Shown: in pieces, positions 26,005 to 33,616 of the stretch
Layout of the letters: each line of letters begins with the position of its first letter
Numbering within the stretch: position 1 is the stretch's first letter
Source of the DNA: Candidatus Ribeiella danica
GTDB taxonomy: Bacteria; Chloroflexota; Chloroflexia; Chloroflexales; Roseiflexaceae
Direction: 5' to 3'
NCBI GenBank assembly: GCA_016717335.1
Contig: JADKFS010000016.1
Location: 248,001 to 312,000, forward strand
Length of the DNA stretch: 64,000 nt
Notes under the pieces: generated by a model
What the model was told of the DNA's origin: nothing
Seen by the model: the letters and a program-made list of their open reading frames with translations, nothing else
The model's database searches: none
Program-made: the position numbers and the translations under genes

Positions 26005-26988
26005 TCAATAGCGGATCCGCGGGTCGAGCCAGGCCAGCAGAATGTCGGAGAGCAATGTGCCAACCAGGGTGAGCATGCTAAGGAGCAGCACGAACGCACC
26101 GGCCAGGTACATATCTTGTGCCAATGTGGCTGCGAGAATGATCGGTCCCACGGTCGGGAGGTTCAAGACCTTGGAGACGACCAGCTCGCCGCCGACCACG
26201 GCGGGAAGCAGCCAGCCGATCGTGCTGATCATGGGATTGATCGCGAGGCGCACCGGGTATTTGAGGATCACCCGCCACTCTGGCAGCCCTTTTGCTCGCG
26301 CGGTGATGACATACGGTTTCTGGAGTTCATCCAGAAGTGTGGCGCGCAGGACACGGATGGTTCCGGCCGCGCCGGTCACAGCCAGAACCACCAACGGTAG
26401 CCAGACATTCTTCAGTAAGTCGGCAAACTTGGCCAGCGACCAGGGCGCATCCTGGAACTCCGGCGAATAGAGCCCGGTTACAAGCCACCCGGTGTTGGCG
26501 AAGACGACATACATGAGCAGGATGGCCAACAGGAAGGCTGGTAAAGAAAGTCCGATAAAGCTGAGGAACGTCAGAACATAATCCCAGACCGAATTTTTTT
26601 TGAGCGCAGCAATAATGCCCAGCGGAATAGCGATGATCCACGTAAGAACGATCGAGACCAGCGATATGATGACGGTTCGGGGAAGGCGCTCCTTCAGAAT
26701 ATCGATGACCGGCCGTTGGTAGGTGAATGAGTTGCCGAAATCGCCGCGGAAGATAATGTTCGAGATCCAGATGCCATACTGAACCAGCAGCGGCTTGTCC
26801 AGGCCGTAGCGCACCTCAAGCGCCTGGAGTTGCGCCTGGTTGACGACGCCGCCCTGGGCTTCGAGGTTGCGCTTATAGGTGTCGACAAAGCTGCCAGGGG
26901 GCAATTGGATAACCACAAAGGAAAGGGCTGATACCAGGAACAGAAACGGTATCAGCATCAGCACTCGCCGTACAATGAACGCGCCCAT
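26005..26988 (-). CDS. oppB: Opp/Dpp-type ABC transporter permease, OppB type
   Basis: The 327-residue membrane subunit has six membrane segments. It shows the OppB N-terminus (RRVLMLIPFLFLVSALSFVV), a conserved YGLDKPLLVQY segment, and the EAA loop at ITARAKGLPEWRVILKYPVR that docks on the ATPases. It is the first permease after the substrate-binding protein gene, separated by 78 bases containing a hairpin. Confidence 0.93.
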   Translation of the reverse strand: MGAFIVRRVLMLIPFLFLVSALSFVVIQLPPGSFVDTYKRNLEAQGGVVNQAQLQALEVRYGLDKPLLVQYGIWISNIIFRGDFGNSFTYQRPVIDILKERLPRTVIISLVSIVLTWIIAIPLGIIAALKKNSVWDYVLTFLSFIGLSLPAFLLAILLMYVVFANTGWLVTGLYSPEFQDAPWSLAKFADLLKNVWLPLVVLAVTGAAGTIRVLRATLLDELQKPYVITARAKGLPEWRVILKYPVRLAINPMISTIGWLLPAVVGGELVVSKVLNLPTVGPIILAATLAQDMYLAGAFVLLLSMLTLVGTLLSDILLAWLDPRIRY

Positions 26989-27010
26989 AGTACCCTCCCG
27001 AAGTCAGGCC

Positions 27011-27039
27011 CTGGGTGGCCGGTCGGCGAGGCCACCCAG
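27011..27039 (-). terminator. Intercistronic hairpin after the SBP gene
   Basis: A perfect 10-bp stem, CTGGGTGGCC at 27011-27020 with its complement at 27030-27039, lies between the SBP and oppB. Hairpins here typically protect the SBP transcript or partly terminate, giving more binding protein than permease. The other ABC operon has one in the same position (56273). Confidence 0.6.
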
Positions 27040-27066
27040 AGATGACTCGATATCGACCCGTGCTTC

Positions 27067-29073
27067 CTACTGGCCGATCCACACGCCTTCGGCGTTGATA
27101 TAGGTGTCCAGGTTGAAGGGCGCGTTCTCGTTCGGGACGTTGTGCAGGTTGACGCCCACGACATTCGGCGACACTTTCGCACCGGCAGTGGGGATCATAA
27201 CGTAGTTGTTCTGGAACCACTCCATCAACTTCTGAAACGCTTGCTGACCTTCCGGCGACTCAGGTGGAAACTTCTTCCGCTCGGTATGCAGCTTGTAGAA
27301 CTCCTCGATGTTGGCCGGGGGCTTGCGACCCTTTTTGCCCTGGGAGGTGAAGTACTGCCAGGTCGCGGGCGACCAGGCACCCTTGTCATTTGGCCCGTAG
27401 TCCTGCGAGATGCCAGAGGCCCAGGCAGGGCCGTCATTCCAATGGATCGTTGCCATTATTTCGTTCGCGTCCCTGCGTTGATCGAAGAGATTAGAAGTGA
27501 CATTCTCGATGTCGACGTGGATGCCAACCTTTTCGATCTGCTGCTTGAGCAGCTCAAGGACCGGAGTGAAGTCCGCTTGCGCATTCTGATTGGTGATCCG
27601 CAGGCTAAAGTCCTTGCCGTCGGGCCCGCTGCGATAGTTGCCGCTCTTTTTCATCCCGAGCGCGTCCAGCAGCTGATTCGCCGTGTCGGGATTGTAGGCA
27701 CCGGCGTACATGACTGGCTTACCGAACAGCTCGAAGTAGACAGATTTGTTGACGTCGTCAGGATTGATCGCTGCGGCAAGCGCTTTACCGAAGCGGTGTT
27801 CTGGATCGGAGACGAGTTTCTGCCAGGTGCTGTTGGCGTCGTCGTACTGGAAGTCCTGATTCAGGAACAGCTGGAGCGGCCAGTTGAATGAGCCGGTGGT
27901 AAAGGCGCGGATCTTGGCTTTGTCGGCGTTCTGCACGTAGAGCGGCATCTCGCTGAGGGCGATGTCTTCAGCCGAGGCGATGTTGACCTGGCCCGCGAGA
28001 ATCGCATTGGTCTGCGCGGCATGGTCCACAACCACCGAGACAACGACTCGATCAGCATACGGCAGCTGATTGCCGGCCGAATCCACGTGCCAGTAGTAGG
28101 GGTTTCGTTCGAAGGTGGTGCGCTGATCGCTGTAGTCTGTCAAAACCCAGGCGTTCAGAACCGGCAGCCCCAGGGCTTGCTTGGTGCCGATAGCCCAGTG
28201 CGCCTGATCCTTGTCAGTCAAGAGCTTTGCCCAATCGGTTTCGTTGTTCTCTTTCAGTTTGGCGGCGAGGTCGGCTTCCTTGGCGTACTTCTTATGAAAC
28301 TGTTTCAGATAGTGGGCCGGCTTGATCATGAAGTCGTAGCCGGGAATCCAGGAGTTCAAGGCGGCGACGAAGAAGCCGTACGGCTGGCTGAACGTCAGCT
28401 CAAAGGTCAGGTCGTCGATAACCTTCAGCTTCGCCGGGTCGAGCTGGGGGTTGCCCTGGGTGTAGAGCTCGGTCGGAAATGGTTTCTGAACATCAGGATT
28501 GCCGTACATGTCCTCGAACGCGAAGCGAACGTCTTCCGTAGTGACCGGCTCACCATCAGACCACTTCAGCCCGTCGCGAATCTTGAAGTGGAACAAGGTG
28601 TAGTCATCCGAGTGTGAAAACTCGCTGACGACGTTGGGTAGGGATGCCTGCGTAGTCTGGCTGGGCGATCGCAGGATGGTGGCGCCGAAGCCGATATAGA
28701 CCAGGCCGGATGGGAACGTTGCCGCAACCTTGAGATCGCCGCCAGGTTTGCCGTTCTCCCACTTCATGTTTTCTTCCTGGATCAGAACGCCCGGGCCGAC
28801 GACGAAGGGCTGTTTCGGGAGTCGCTGCTCGATTGGCGGCAGCTTGCCGGCCTTGACGCGATCGGCCAGAAAGACGGACTCGACATACTTACCTGGGGCG
28901 GCAGGCGGCGCCACTGCGGCTGCTGCGGCGGTGGGCTGCCCCCCTGCGGCTGGGGCAGCTGGGGCGGCGGTGGACTGCGTCGTGTCGGGCTGAGCTGCTG
29001 GACCGCAGGCGGCCACAACCAGCACTGTGACGACAAGCATGAGGACTCTGCTAGCTCTCCATAGATTGCTCAT
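27067..29073 (-). CDS. oppA: Extracellular solute-binding protein family 5, lipoprotein
   Basis: The 668-residue lipoprotein captures substrate outside the membrane for the OppBCDF importer. The signal peptide ends in the lipobox VAAC (Cys about 23), followed by an Ala/Pro-rich tether. The SBP_bac_5 signature region appears as FHFKIRDGLKWSDGEPVTTEDV with FAFEDMY, and the C-lobe motif as NAWVLTDYSDQRTTFERNPYYW. Family members bind peptides, opines, nickel or oligosaccharides. Next to GH32 and LacI-type regulators, a sugar ligand is plausible but unproven. It heads the operon. Confidence 0.92.
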   Translation of the reverse strand: MSNLWRASRVLMLVVTVLVVAACGPAAQPDTTQSTAAPAAPAAGGQPTAAAAAVAPPAAPGKYVESVFLADRVKAGKLPPIEQRLPKQPFVVGPGVLIQEENMKWENGKPGGDLKVAATFPSGLVYIGFGATILRSPSQTTQASLPNVVSEFSHSDDYTLFHFKIRDGLKWSDGEPVTTEDVRFAFEDMYGNPDVQKPFPTELYTQGNPQLDPAKLKVIDDLTFELTFSQPYGFFVAALNSWIPGYDFMIKPAHYLKQFHKKYAKEADLAAKLKENNETDWAKLLTDKDQAHWAIGTKQALGLPVLNAWVLTDYSDQRTTFERNPYYWHVDSAGNQLPYADRVVVSVVVDHAAQTNAILAGQVNIASAEDIALSEMPLYVQNADKAKIRAFTTGSFNWPLQLFLNQDFQYDDANSTWQKLVSDPEHRFGKALAAAINPDDVNKSVYFELFGKPVMYAGAYNPDTANQLLDALGMKKSGNYRSGPDGKDFSLRITNQNAQADFTPVLELLKQQIEKVGIHVDIENVTSNLFDQRRDANEIMATIHWNDGPAWASGISQDYGPNDKGAWSPATWQYFTSQGKKGRKPPANIEEFYKLHTERKKFPPESPEGQQAFQKLMEWFQNNYVMIPTAGAKVSPNVVGVNLHNVPNENAPFNLDTYINAEGVWIGQ

Positions 29074-29239
29074 TGTTCTTGCTCCTCGCTGATGCAGAAA
29101 AGGCCTTCATGGCGCGGGCACACCGGCAGGGTAGCCTGAACCAAGCAGAAATGGGAGAATCTGAGTTGCTAGGAATCGACCAATGCACCACGCATGGCAA
29201 CTTCGTGTCATTTTAGCCAGTCAGATCAATAGCGCCTCC

Positions 29240-30106
29240 TTACACCGAAGACCGTTCAATATAGGGACATTCGATGATGTGTTGAACGGGATGAGGATCA
29301 GCTTCCTGATTGATGCGTTCCAGAAGGTAGTTGAATGCCCATTTGCCCATCTCATAATGGGGTAATTCCATCGTGGAGAGGCCGGGGTTGAGAGCGGCGG
29401 CGACTGTCTCCTGGTTGTCGAAACCCATCACTGCGACGTCTTCAGGGATGCGTAGGCCCAGCTCACGCAAGGCATAATACGCACCCATGGCCATGCGATC
29501 ATTAAAGCAAAACAGGGCGGTCGGCGGGTTGGGTACCTGCATAACTGTTAGCGCGCTGCGGAGGCCGCCATCGGGGTCGGAACTATCGGCGGTCACCAGC
29601 GCCGGGTCAAAGAGGATGCCGTGCTCGGCCAACGCGGCTGAATAACCTTCCAGGCGCGCCGAGGTGGCGGGGATGGGGTCTCGATTGTTGAGAAAGCCCA
29701 CCCGTTTGTGACCTTTTTCGAGTAATACATTGGTGGCTTTGTGCGCCGCAGCGAGCTCGTCTGGGACAACCGATGGCAGCGAGCGGTCGGGCACAAAACA
29801 GTCGAGCAATACCGACGGAACCTGCCACAGCAAATCGGGCGGAGTCACAGGCCGGTGATACATCGTCGCGTAGATGATACCCTCGACCTGGCGCTCCATC
29901 ATCATATCGAGTGCGGCCGCCTGCAGCTGGAGGTCATTCTTTGTATTGGCCACAATTAAAAGCTTGCCTTGCTGCCAGGCGGTATCTTGAGCGCCCTCAA
30001 AGATTTTTCCCGCATACGGCGTAGTGAAAATTTCATCGCTCAGAAAGCCGAAGCTGCCTGATCGCTGAGTGGGTAAACGCTGATTCGAGGGTTTTGGGTT
30101 TTTCAT
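29240..30106 (-). CDS. LacI-type effector domain without DNA-binding domain
   Basis: The 288-residue protein is a periplasmic-binding-like sensor closely related to the intact LacI regulator at 31738 (shared YATMYHRPVT/YHRSVT, RSLPSVVPDE, PPTALFCFND, MAMGAY and ELPHYEMG). Its N-terminus (NQRLPTQRSGSFGFLSDEI) aligns with the region just after the helix-turn-helix of the paralog, so the roughly 60-residue HTH and hinge are missing. Upstream DNA encodes no HTH in any frame. It may act as a co-regulator that binds sugar, a heterodimer partner, or be a decaying paralog. It is the gene nearest upstream of the opp operon. Confidence 0.75.
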   Translation of the reverse strand: MKNPKPSNQRLPTQRSGSFGFLSDEIFTTPYAGKIFEGAQDTAWQQGKLLIVANTKNDLQLQAAALDMMMERQVEGIIYATMYHRPVTPPDLLWQVPSVLLDCFVPDRSLPSVVPDELAAAHKATNVLLEKGHKRVGFLNNRDPIPATSARLEGYSAALAEHGILFDPALVTADSSDPDGGLRSALTVMQVPNPPTALFCFNDRMAMGAYYALRELGLRIPEDVAVMGFDNQETVAAALNPGLSTMELPHYEMGKWAFNYLLERINQEADPHPVQHIIECPYIERSSV

Positions 30107-30158
30107 AAGGCCTCAGCAAAGGTTCATAGGAGTTATCAAGTCGACCGTGTCGGGACCA

Positions 30159-30374
30159 TCACGGCTCCTGTTCGTTCCTGGAGTGCTGCTGCTGGAGCCA
30201 AGCTTCCACAGCCTGGTGCAAACCCGTTGTGCCGATAAAGTGCTCCGGAAACCCGGTGGTCGTATCAGTGAGACTGCCCTGGATCAGATCCCCTGCCTGA
30301 TTCAGTGTCAGACGCAAGATCAGGGTGACGTAGTGACGATCCAACAGCGTGCTGTTGTCTGCAGCCTGTGGCAT
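30159..30374 (-). CDS. Small conserved-looking protein of unknown function
   Basis: The 71-residue protein reads like a compact beta domain: YVTLILRLTLNQAGDLIQGSL, then FIGTTGLHQAVEAWLQQQ. A remnant of the same C-terminal motif (HQAVEAWLRQQEQ) occurs near 57780-57875, showing that it is a family and not chance. No function is known. It sits between the HTH-less LacI gene and the BTAD regulator on the same strand. Confidence 0.45.
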   Translation of the reverse strand: MPQAADNSTLLDRHYVTLILRLTLNQAGDLIQGSLTDTTTGFPEHFIGTTGLHQAVEAWLQQQHSRNEQEP

Positions 30375-30543
30375 GAGAAGGCCTCGCGAATAAGGTATGC
30401 TGACTCGCTAGCAGCTGAAACACTGGCATGATGTACCAACCTTGGTCCGTATTACATAAACCGTTACCGTATCTTAGCGTACGCCTCTTAATTCAGCATT
30501 AGATAGGACTCGAAAACGGCGTTAACTTGTGCTTGGGTTTTGC

Positions 30544-31356
30544 TCAAATCTGATCGGGATCAAGACGGCTCTGGTCAAACAAGGCGACGGTGGCAGCTTC
30601 GGGCGCGACGTCGAACCTGGTACGCAGCATATCCACGCAGACCTGATAGTGGTGCAGCGCGGCAGCCCGTTCGCCGCGACGCACGTGGCAGCGCATCACC
30701 AGGCGGTGGGCATCCTCGCGATATGCATCGCGCTCCAGCAACCTCCAAAGGTACATCAGCGCCGCGCTATAGGCGCCCTCCTGGTAGCGATACTCGGCCA
30801 GCTGCGCTAGCAGAGTCAAATAGCGCGCTCGCAGTCGTTCACGCTCCATCACGGCCTGATCATCCGTTGCGAGTTGTAAATCGTCACGATACAGTTGCGC
30901 GGCACGGTCATAGGAGCGCATGGCCATCGCTGCATCGCCCGCGTGGAGCTGCTGGTCGCCAGCTTCTACGAGACGCTCGAAGTCGATCACATCGATGCTA
31001 ATCCCTGCTGCAAGATTGAGCCGGTAATAGCCCTCCTCGTACAGCACGGGCGCGGCGCCGTGCAGCGCCGAACCAAGCAGCTTATTGAGGTGATGGACTA
31101 AATTGTGAAGTGAGTTGCGTGCAAGGGCCGGATCGCTCTCAGGCCAGAGCGATTGGATGAGCTGCTCGCGCGGCATTCGCCGCCTCGAGCGAAGCGCCAG
31201 CAGCGACAAGAGCGCTTCGCTTTTGCTTCCAGGATGAATCGCGATGAGTTCGCCAGCCACCAGGAGGCGGAAATTGCCTAGCAAGCAAATCATGACTGGC
31301 CGTGATGGGGCATCGCCGGATGCGTTGGTATGTTGAGATTGATTCGGTTCACTCAT
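30544..31356 (-). CDS. SARP/BTAD-domain transcriptional regulator
   Basis: From ATG 31356 the protein has 270 residues. An OmpR-like winged helix comes first (ICLLGNFRLLVAGELIAI, RRRMPREQLIQSLWPESDP), then a bacterial transcriptional activation domain of TPR-like helices (IDVIDFERLVEAG, LAEYRYQEGAYSAALMYLWRLLE, RCHVRRGERAAALHHYQ). SARP/BTAD proteins activate nearby operons. It lies between two LacI-type genes in a sugar-uptake island, so a role there is likely. The frame is open to 31494, but upstream codons include repeat sequence and are not favoured. Confidence 0.8.
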   Translation of the reverse strand: MSEPNQSQHTNASGDAPSRPVMICLLGNFRLLVAGELIAIHPGSKSEALLSLLALRSRRRMPREQLIQSLWPESDPALARNSLHNLVHHLNKLLGSALHGAAPVLYEEGYYRLNLAAGISIDVIDFERLVEAGDQQLHAGDAAMAMRSYDRAAQLYRDDLQLATDDQAVMERERLRARYLTLLAQLAEYRYQEGAYSAALMYLWRLLERDAYREDAHRLVMRCHVRRGERAAALHHYQVCVDMLRTRFDVAPEAATVALFDQSRLDPDQI

Positions 31357-31463
31357 CAACTTGTTTCCTCGTGCGCGATCGTTCTCGCGTGGGACGAAGT
31401 ATGCCAATTGCCATCCGAGCCGGTGCGGCGGGTGCTCCGTGTGGGGTTTATGAACTTCTTTAT

Positions 31464-31763
31464 AGTATTTGAGGTAATGCGGATTAGTATTCAAAAAACC
31501 GGCATTACAACATACTTATGCGTTCAGCGCCTGGTTTAGACGGAGGTTCGCTCGATCAGCGTCAGTATTTGAGGTAATGCGGATCAGTATTCAAAAAACC
31601 GGCATTACAACATACTTATGCGTTCAGCGCCTGGTTTAGACGGAGGTTCGCTCGATCAGCGTCAGTATTTGAGGTAATGCGGATCAGTATTCAAAAAACC
31701 GGCATTACAACATACTTGCGCGTTCAGCGTGCCTAGTTTAGAGGGAGGCTCGCTCGATCAGCG
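31464..31763. repeat. Three tandem 100-bp units carrying the 3' end of a lacI gene
   Basis: Units begin at 31464, 31564 and 31664, each starting AGTATTTGAGGTAATGCGGAT. The first two are almost identical; the third diverges after about 31718. Each unit ends with the last codons and stop of a LacI gene on the minus strand. In units 1 and 2 this reads LIERTSV-stop. In unit 3 it is the true end of the 31738 gene, LIERASL-stop. Each unit also contains an inverted repeat (GTAATGCGG ... CCGGCATTAC) that may act as terminator. Confidence 0.9.
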
Positions 31764-32769
31764 GGCACGGGATCGTCTGTTGGATCGGATCGAGATATGA
31801 GCCGTCGGCATGGTCAAAAAGGTACTGGACTGCCCACTGCCCCATCGCGTAGTGCGGCAGTTCTATTGTGGTGAGCTGCGGGCGCAGATGCGCCGCAATC
31901 ACCTCGAGATTATCAAAACCGACGATCGCCACATCGTTAGGGATTGTGAGGCCGAGCTCTTTGACTGCATCATAGGCGCCCATTGCCATTGTGTCGTTGA
32001 AGCAGAACAGAGCTGTTGGCCGCTCGGGAAACTGCAGCAGTTCGACTGCACAACGATACCCTTCCTCGGCAGTACTTTTTCCGCTGCAGACAAGGCTTGG
32101 GTCGAACGGCACGTCATACCCTGCAAGCGCCTGCTTGTAGCCTTCCAGACGCCCGAAGGTCGCGGGAATTGGGTCGACATTATTGATGAAACCGATTCGC
32201 CGATGGCCTTTTTGTAACAATGCCTGGGTCGCCGTCCGGCCGCCCTGCACCTCGTCGGGCACCACCGATGGCAGCGAGCGATCTTCCACATAACAATCCA
32301 GCAGCACCGTTGGCACCTGCCTGAGCGCAGCTGGGAGCGTCACCGACCGGTGATACATCGTCGCGTATATGAGGCCCTCGACCTGTCGCTCAAGCATCAT
32401 CTCCACCGCGACACGCTCGATGTCGGGATTGCTGTCGGTGTTGATCACCAGCAGCATTTTGGTGTAGGCCCACGCGGCATCCTGCGTGCCCTGGATGATC
32501 TTGCCGGCATGCGACGAGGTCACGATCTCGTCCGAGATGAGCCCAATCGTATGCGAGCGCTGCAGGCTTAGTCCACGGGCCATCGCATTGGGTCGCCAGC
32601 CAAGTTCTTCAACAGCTGCCCACACGCGATCGCGCGTTTCCTCCGGAATGTTGACATTGGGTACGTTGTTGACGATGAAGGAGACGGTCGTTTGTGAGAC
32701 ACCTGCCACGCGCCCAACATCATACATGGAAGGGGCCTTGCGCTTCGCGTGCTTTGCGTTCTGTGCCAT
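31738..32769 (-). CDS. LacI family transcriptional regulator
   Basis: The 343-residue regulator has an N-terminal helix-turn-helix (SMYDVGRVAGVSQTTVSFIV) and hinge helix region (WRPNAMARGLSLQRS), then a sugar-binding domain with NTDS, LIYATMYHRSVTLP, FCFNDTMAMGAYDAV and GFDNLEVIAAHLRPQLTTIE. It probably represses the GH32/Opp genes in the absence of sugar. The promoter region contains a direct repeat ATTAGTAAT at 32825 and 32838, a possible autoregulatory site. Its 3' end has been tandemly duplicated downstream. Confidence 0.9.
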   Translation of the reverse strand: MAQNAKHAKRKAPSMYDVGRVAGVSQTTVSFIVNNVPNVNIPEETRDRVWAAVEELGWRPNAMARGLSLQRSHTIGLISDEIVTSSHAGKIIQGTQDAAWAYTKMLLVINTDSNPDIERVAVEMMLERQVEGLIYATMYHRSVTLPAALRQVPTVLLDCYVEDRSLPSVVPDEVQGGRTATQALLQKGHRRIGFINNVDPIPATFGRLEGYKQALAGYDVPFDPSLVCSGKSTAEEGYRCAVELLQFPERPTALFCFNDTMAMGAYDAVKELGLTIPNDVAIVGFDNLEVIAAHLRPQLTTIELPHYAMGQWAVQYLFDHADGSYLDPIQQTIPCPLIERASL

Positions 32770-33168
32770 CTCGTCACTCCCGACAAATCCCGCACAGCTA
32801 TGATGGAGTAATGGAATAATGGGGATTAGTAATGCACATTAGTAATATATCATGGGTAACGAGGAATGTCAAGAGCCAAATGCCGGCACTGCCGACAGCG
32901 TGAGGAATGAAAATCGGGGATTTTCATAGCAGGGTAAGACAGCGAACGTCACGAGATGTGCCGAGGGCAAGCGCACGCGCCATCAGCGCGACGGAGAGCT
33001 ATACACGTGTCCAGCTCGGCGGGGCATGGTCTCGCAGCTATATCTGCGCGTTACCATAGAGCGCCCGCCGTTGCTGCGTCCCTGCAACCACGCCTCCATT
33101 GCGCGTGGCATCCCAGCGAGTGCTGGAGTGAGAGCGCACCTTGAGACCAACACGCTAACGATGCATAT
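32770..33168. other. lacI promoter region, otherwise without genes
   Basis: It contains the ATTAGTAAT direct repeat at 32825-32833 and 32838-32846, 13 bp apart, upstream of the lacI start. The AT-rich block 32800-32870 contrasts with the GC-rich surroundings and probably holds the promoter. From 32880 to 33168 no gene or structure is recognised. Confidence 0.4.
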
Positions 33169-33297
33169 CGCACATTACAGAGCGTGACGCCTTCGGAAGG
33201 CGCAGAAAGGGCGGAAGCGGTTTGTTGCCATAGTGGCAACAAACCGCTTCCGCCCCTTTGTAATCACCAATTTTTAGCTCACGCATAATACTGTGCG
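33169..33297. mobile_element. 129-bp MITE-like element, copy 1
   Basis: By eye it is identical over all 129 bases to the reverse complement of 38593-38721. Both ends show CGCACA-N7-GCGTGA as terminal inverted repeats and are flanked by TA two or three bases out, as expected for IS630/mariner-type insertion. The centre is a long palindrome, GCGGAAGCGGTTTGTTGCCA and its complement around TAG. There is no coding capacity. Confidence 0.85.
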
Positions 33298-33588
33298 GTA
33301 TCGCTCACGAGGTTTTTGATAACCGATTCTGTTGCCCGCACACCACGCGGGCGTGGTCGAGACATGGAACGCCCACACGACCACGTGCAGTTCGTCTTGG
33401 GTCAAGCCCTCGGCTTTGTCGCCATTCACAAAGTCCATGTATTCGTGTAGCGCGGCCGTCTCGGCGTACTCGAGCCGGTCGGCGACTTCGGCGACTGAGG
33501 TCTCCGAGCGCGTCATCACGCTGTGCTTGCTCCACACCACGATCCGATACTGATGAAGCTCTGCACTGTACTCTGGCCGCTTTCGCAC
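33274..33588 (-). CDS. Hypothetical protein ending in the MITE
   Basis: The 104-residue frame (EYSAELHQYRIVVWSKHSVM ... EGLTQDELHVVVWAFHVS) has reasonable protein composition but no recognised family. Its last codons lie within the 129-bp element, so its C-terminus was probably altered by the insertion. It is divergent from the LuxR gene at 33617 with almost no gap, which weakens the case for a real gene. Confidence 0.25.
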   Translation of the reverse strand: MRKRPEYSAELHQYRIVVWSKHSVMTRSETSVAEVADRLEYAETAALHEYMDFVNGDKAEGLTQDELHVVVWAFHVSTTPAWCAGNRIGYQKPRERYRTVLCVS

Positions 33589-33616
33589 TATAATAGGCTA
33601 GCGCACTTCTATCAGA

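Noticed and set aside
31464..31763. Possible CRISPR array
   Set aside because: Units are 100 bp, contiguous and without unique spacers, and contain a lacI gene end; it is a tandem duplication.
33223..33265. Rho-independent terminator in the 129-bp element
   Set aside because: The stem is part of a conserved repeated element with terminal inverted repeats, present identically elsewhere; terminator activity is possible but secondary.
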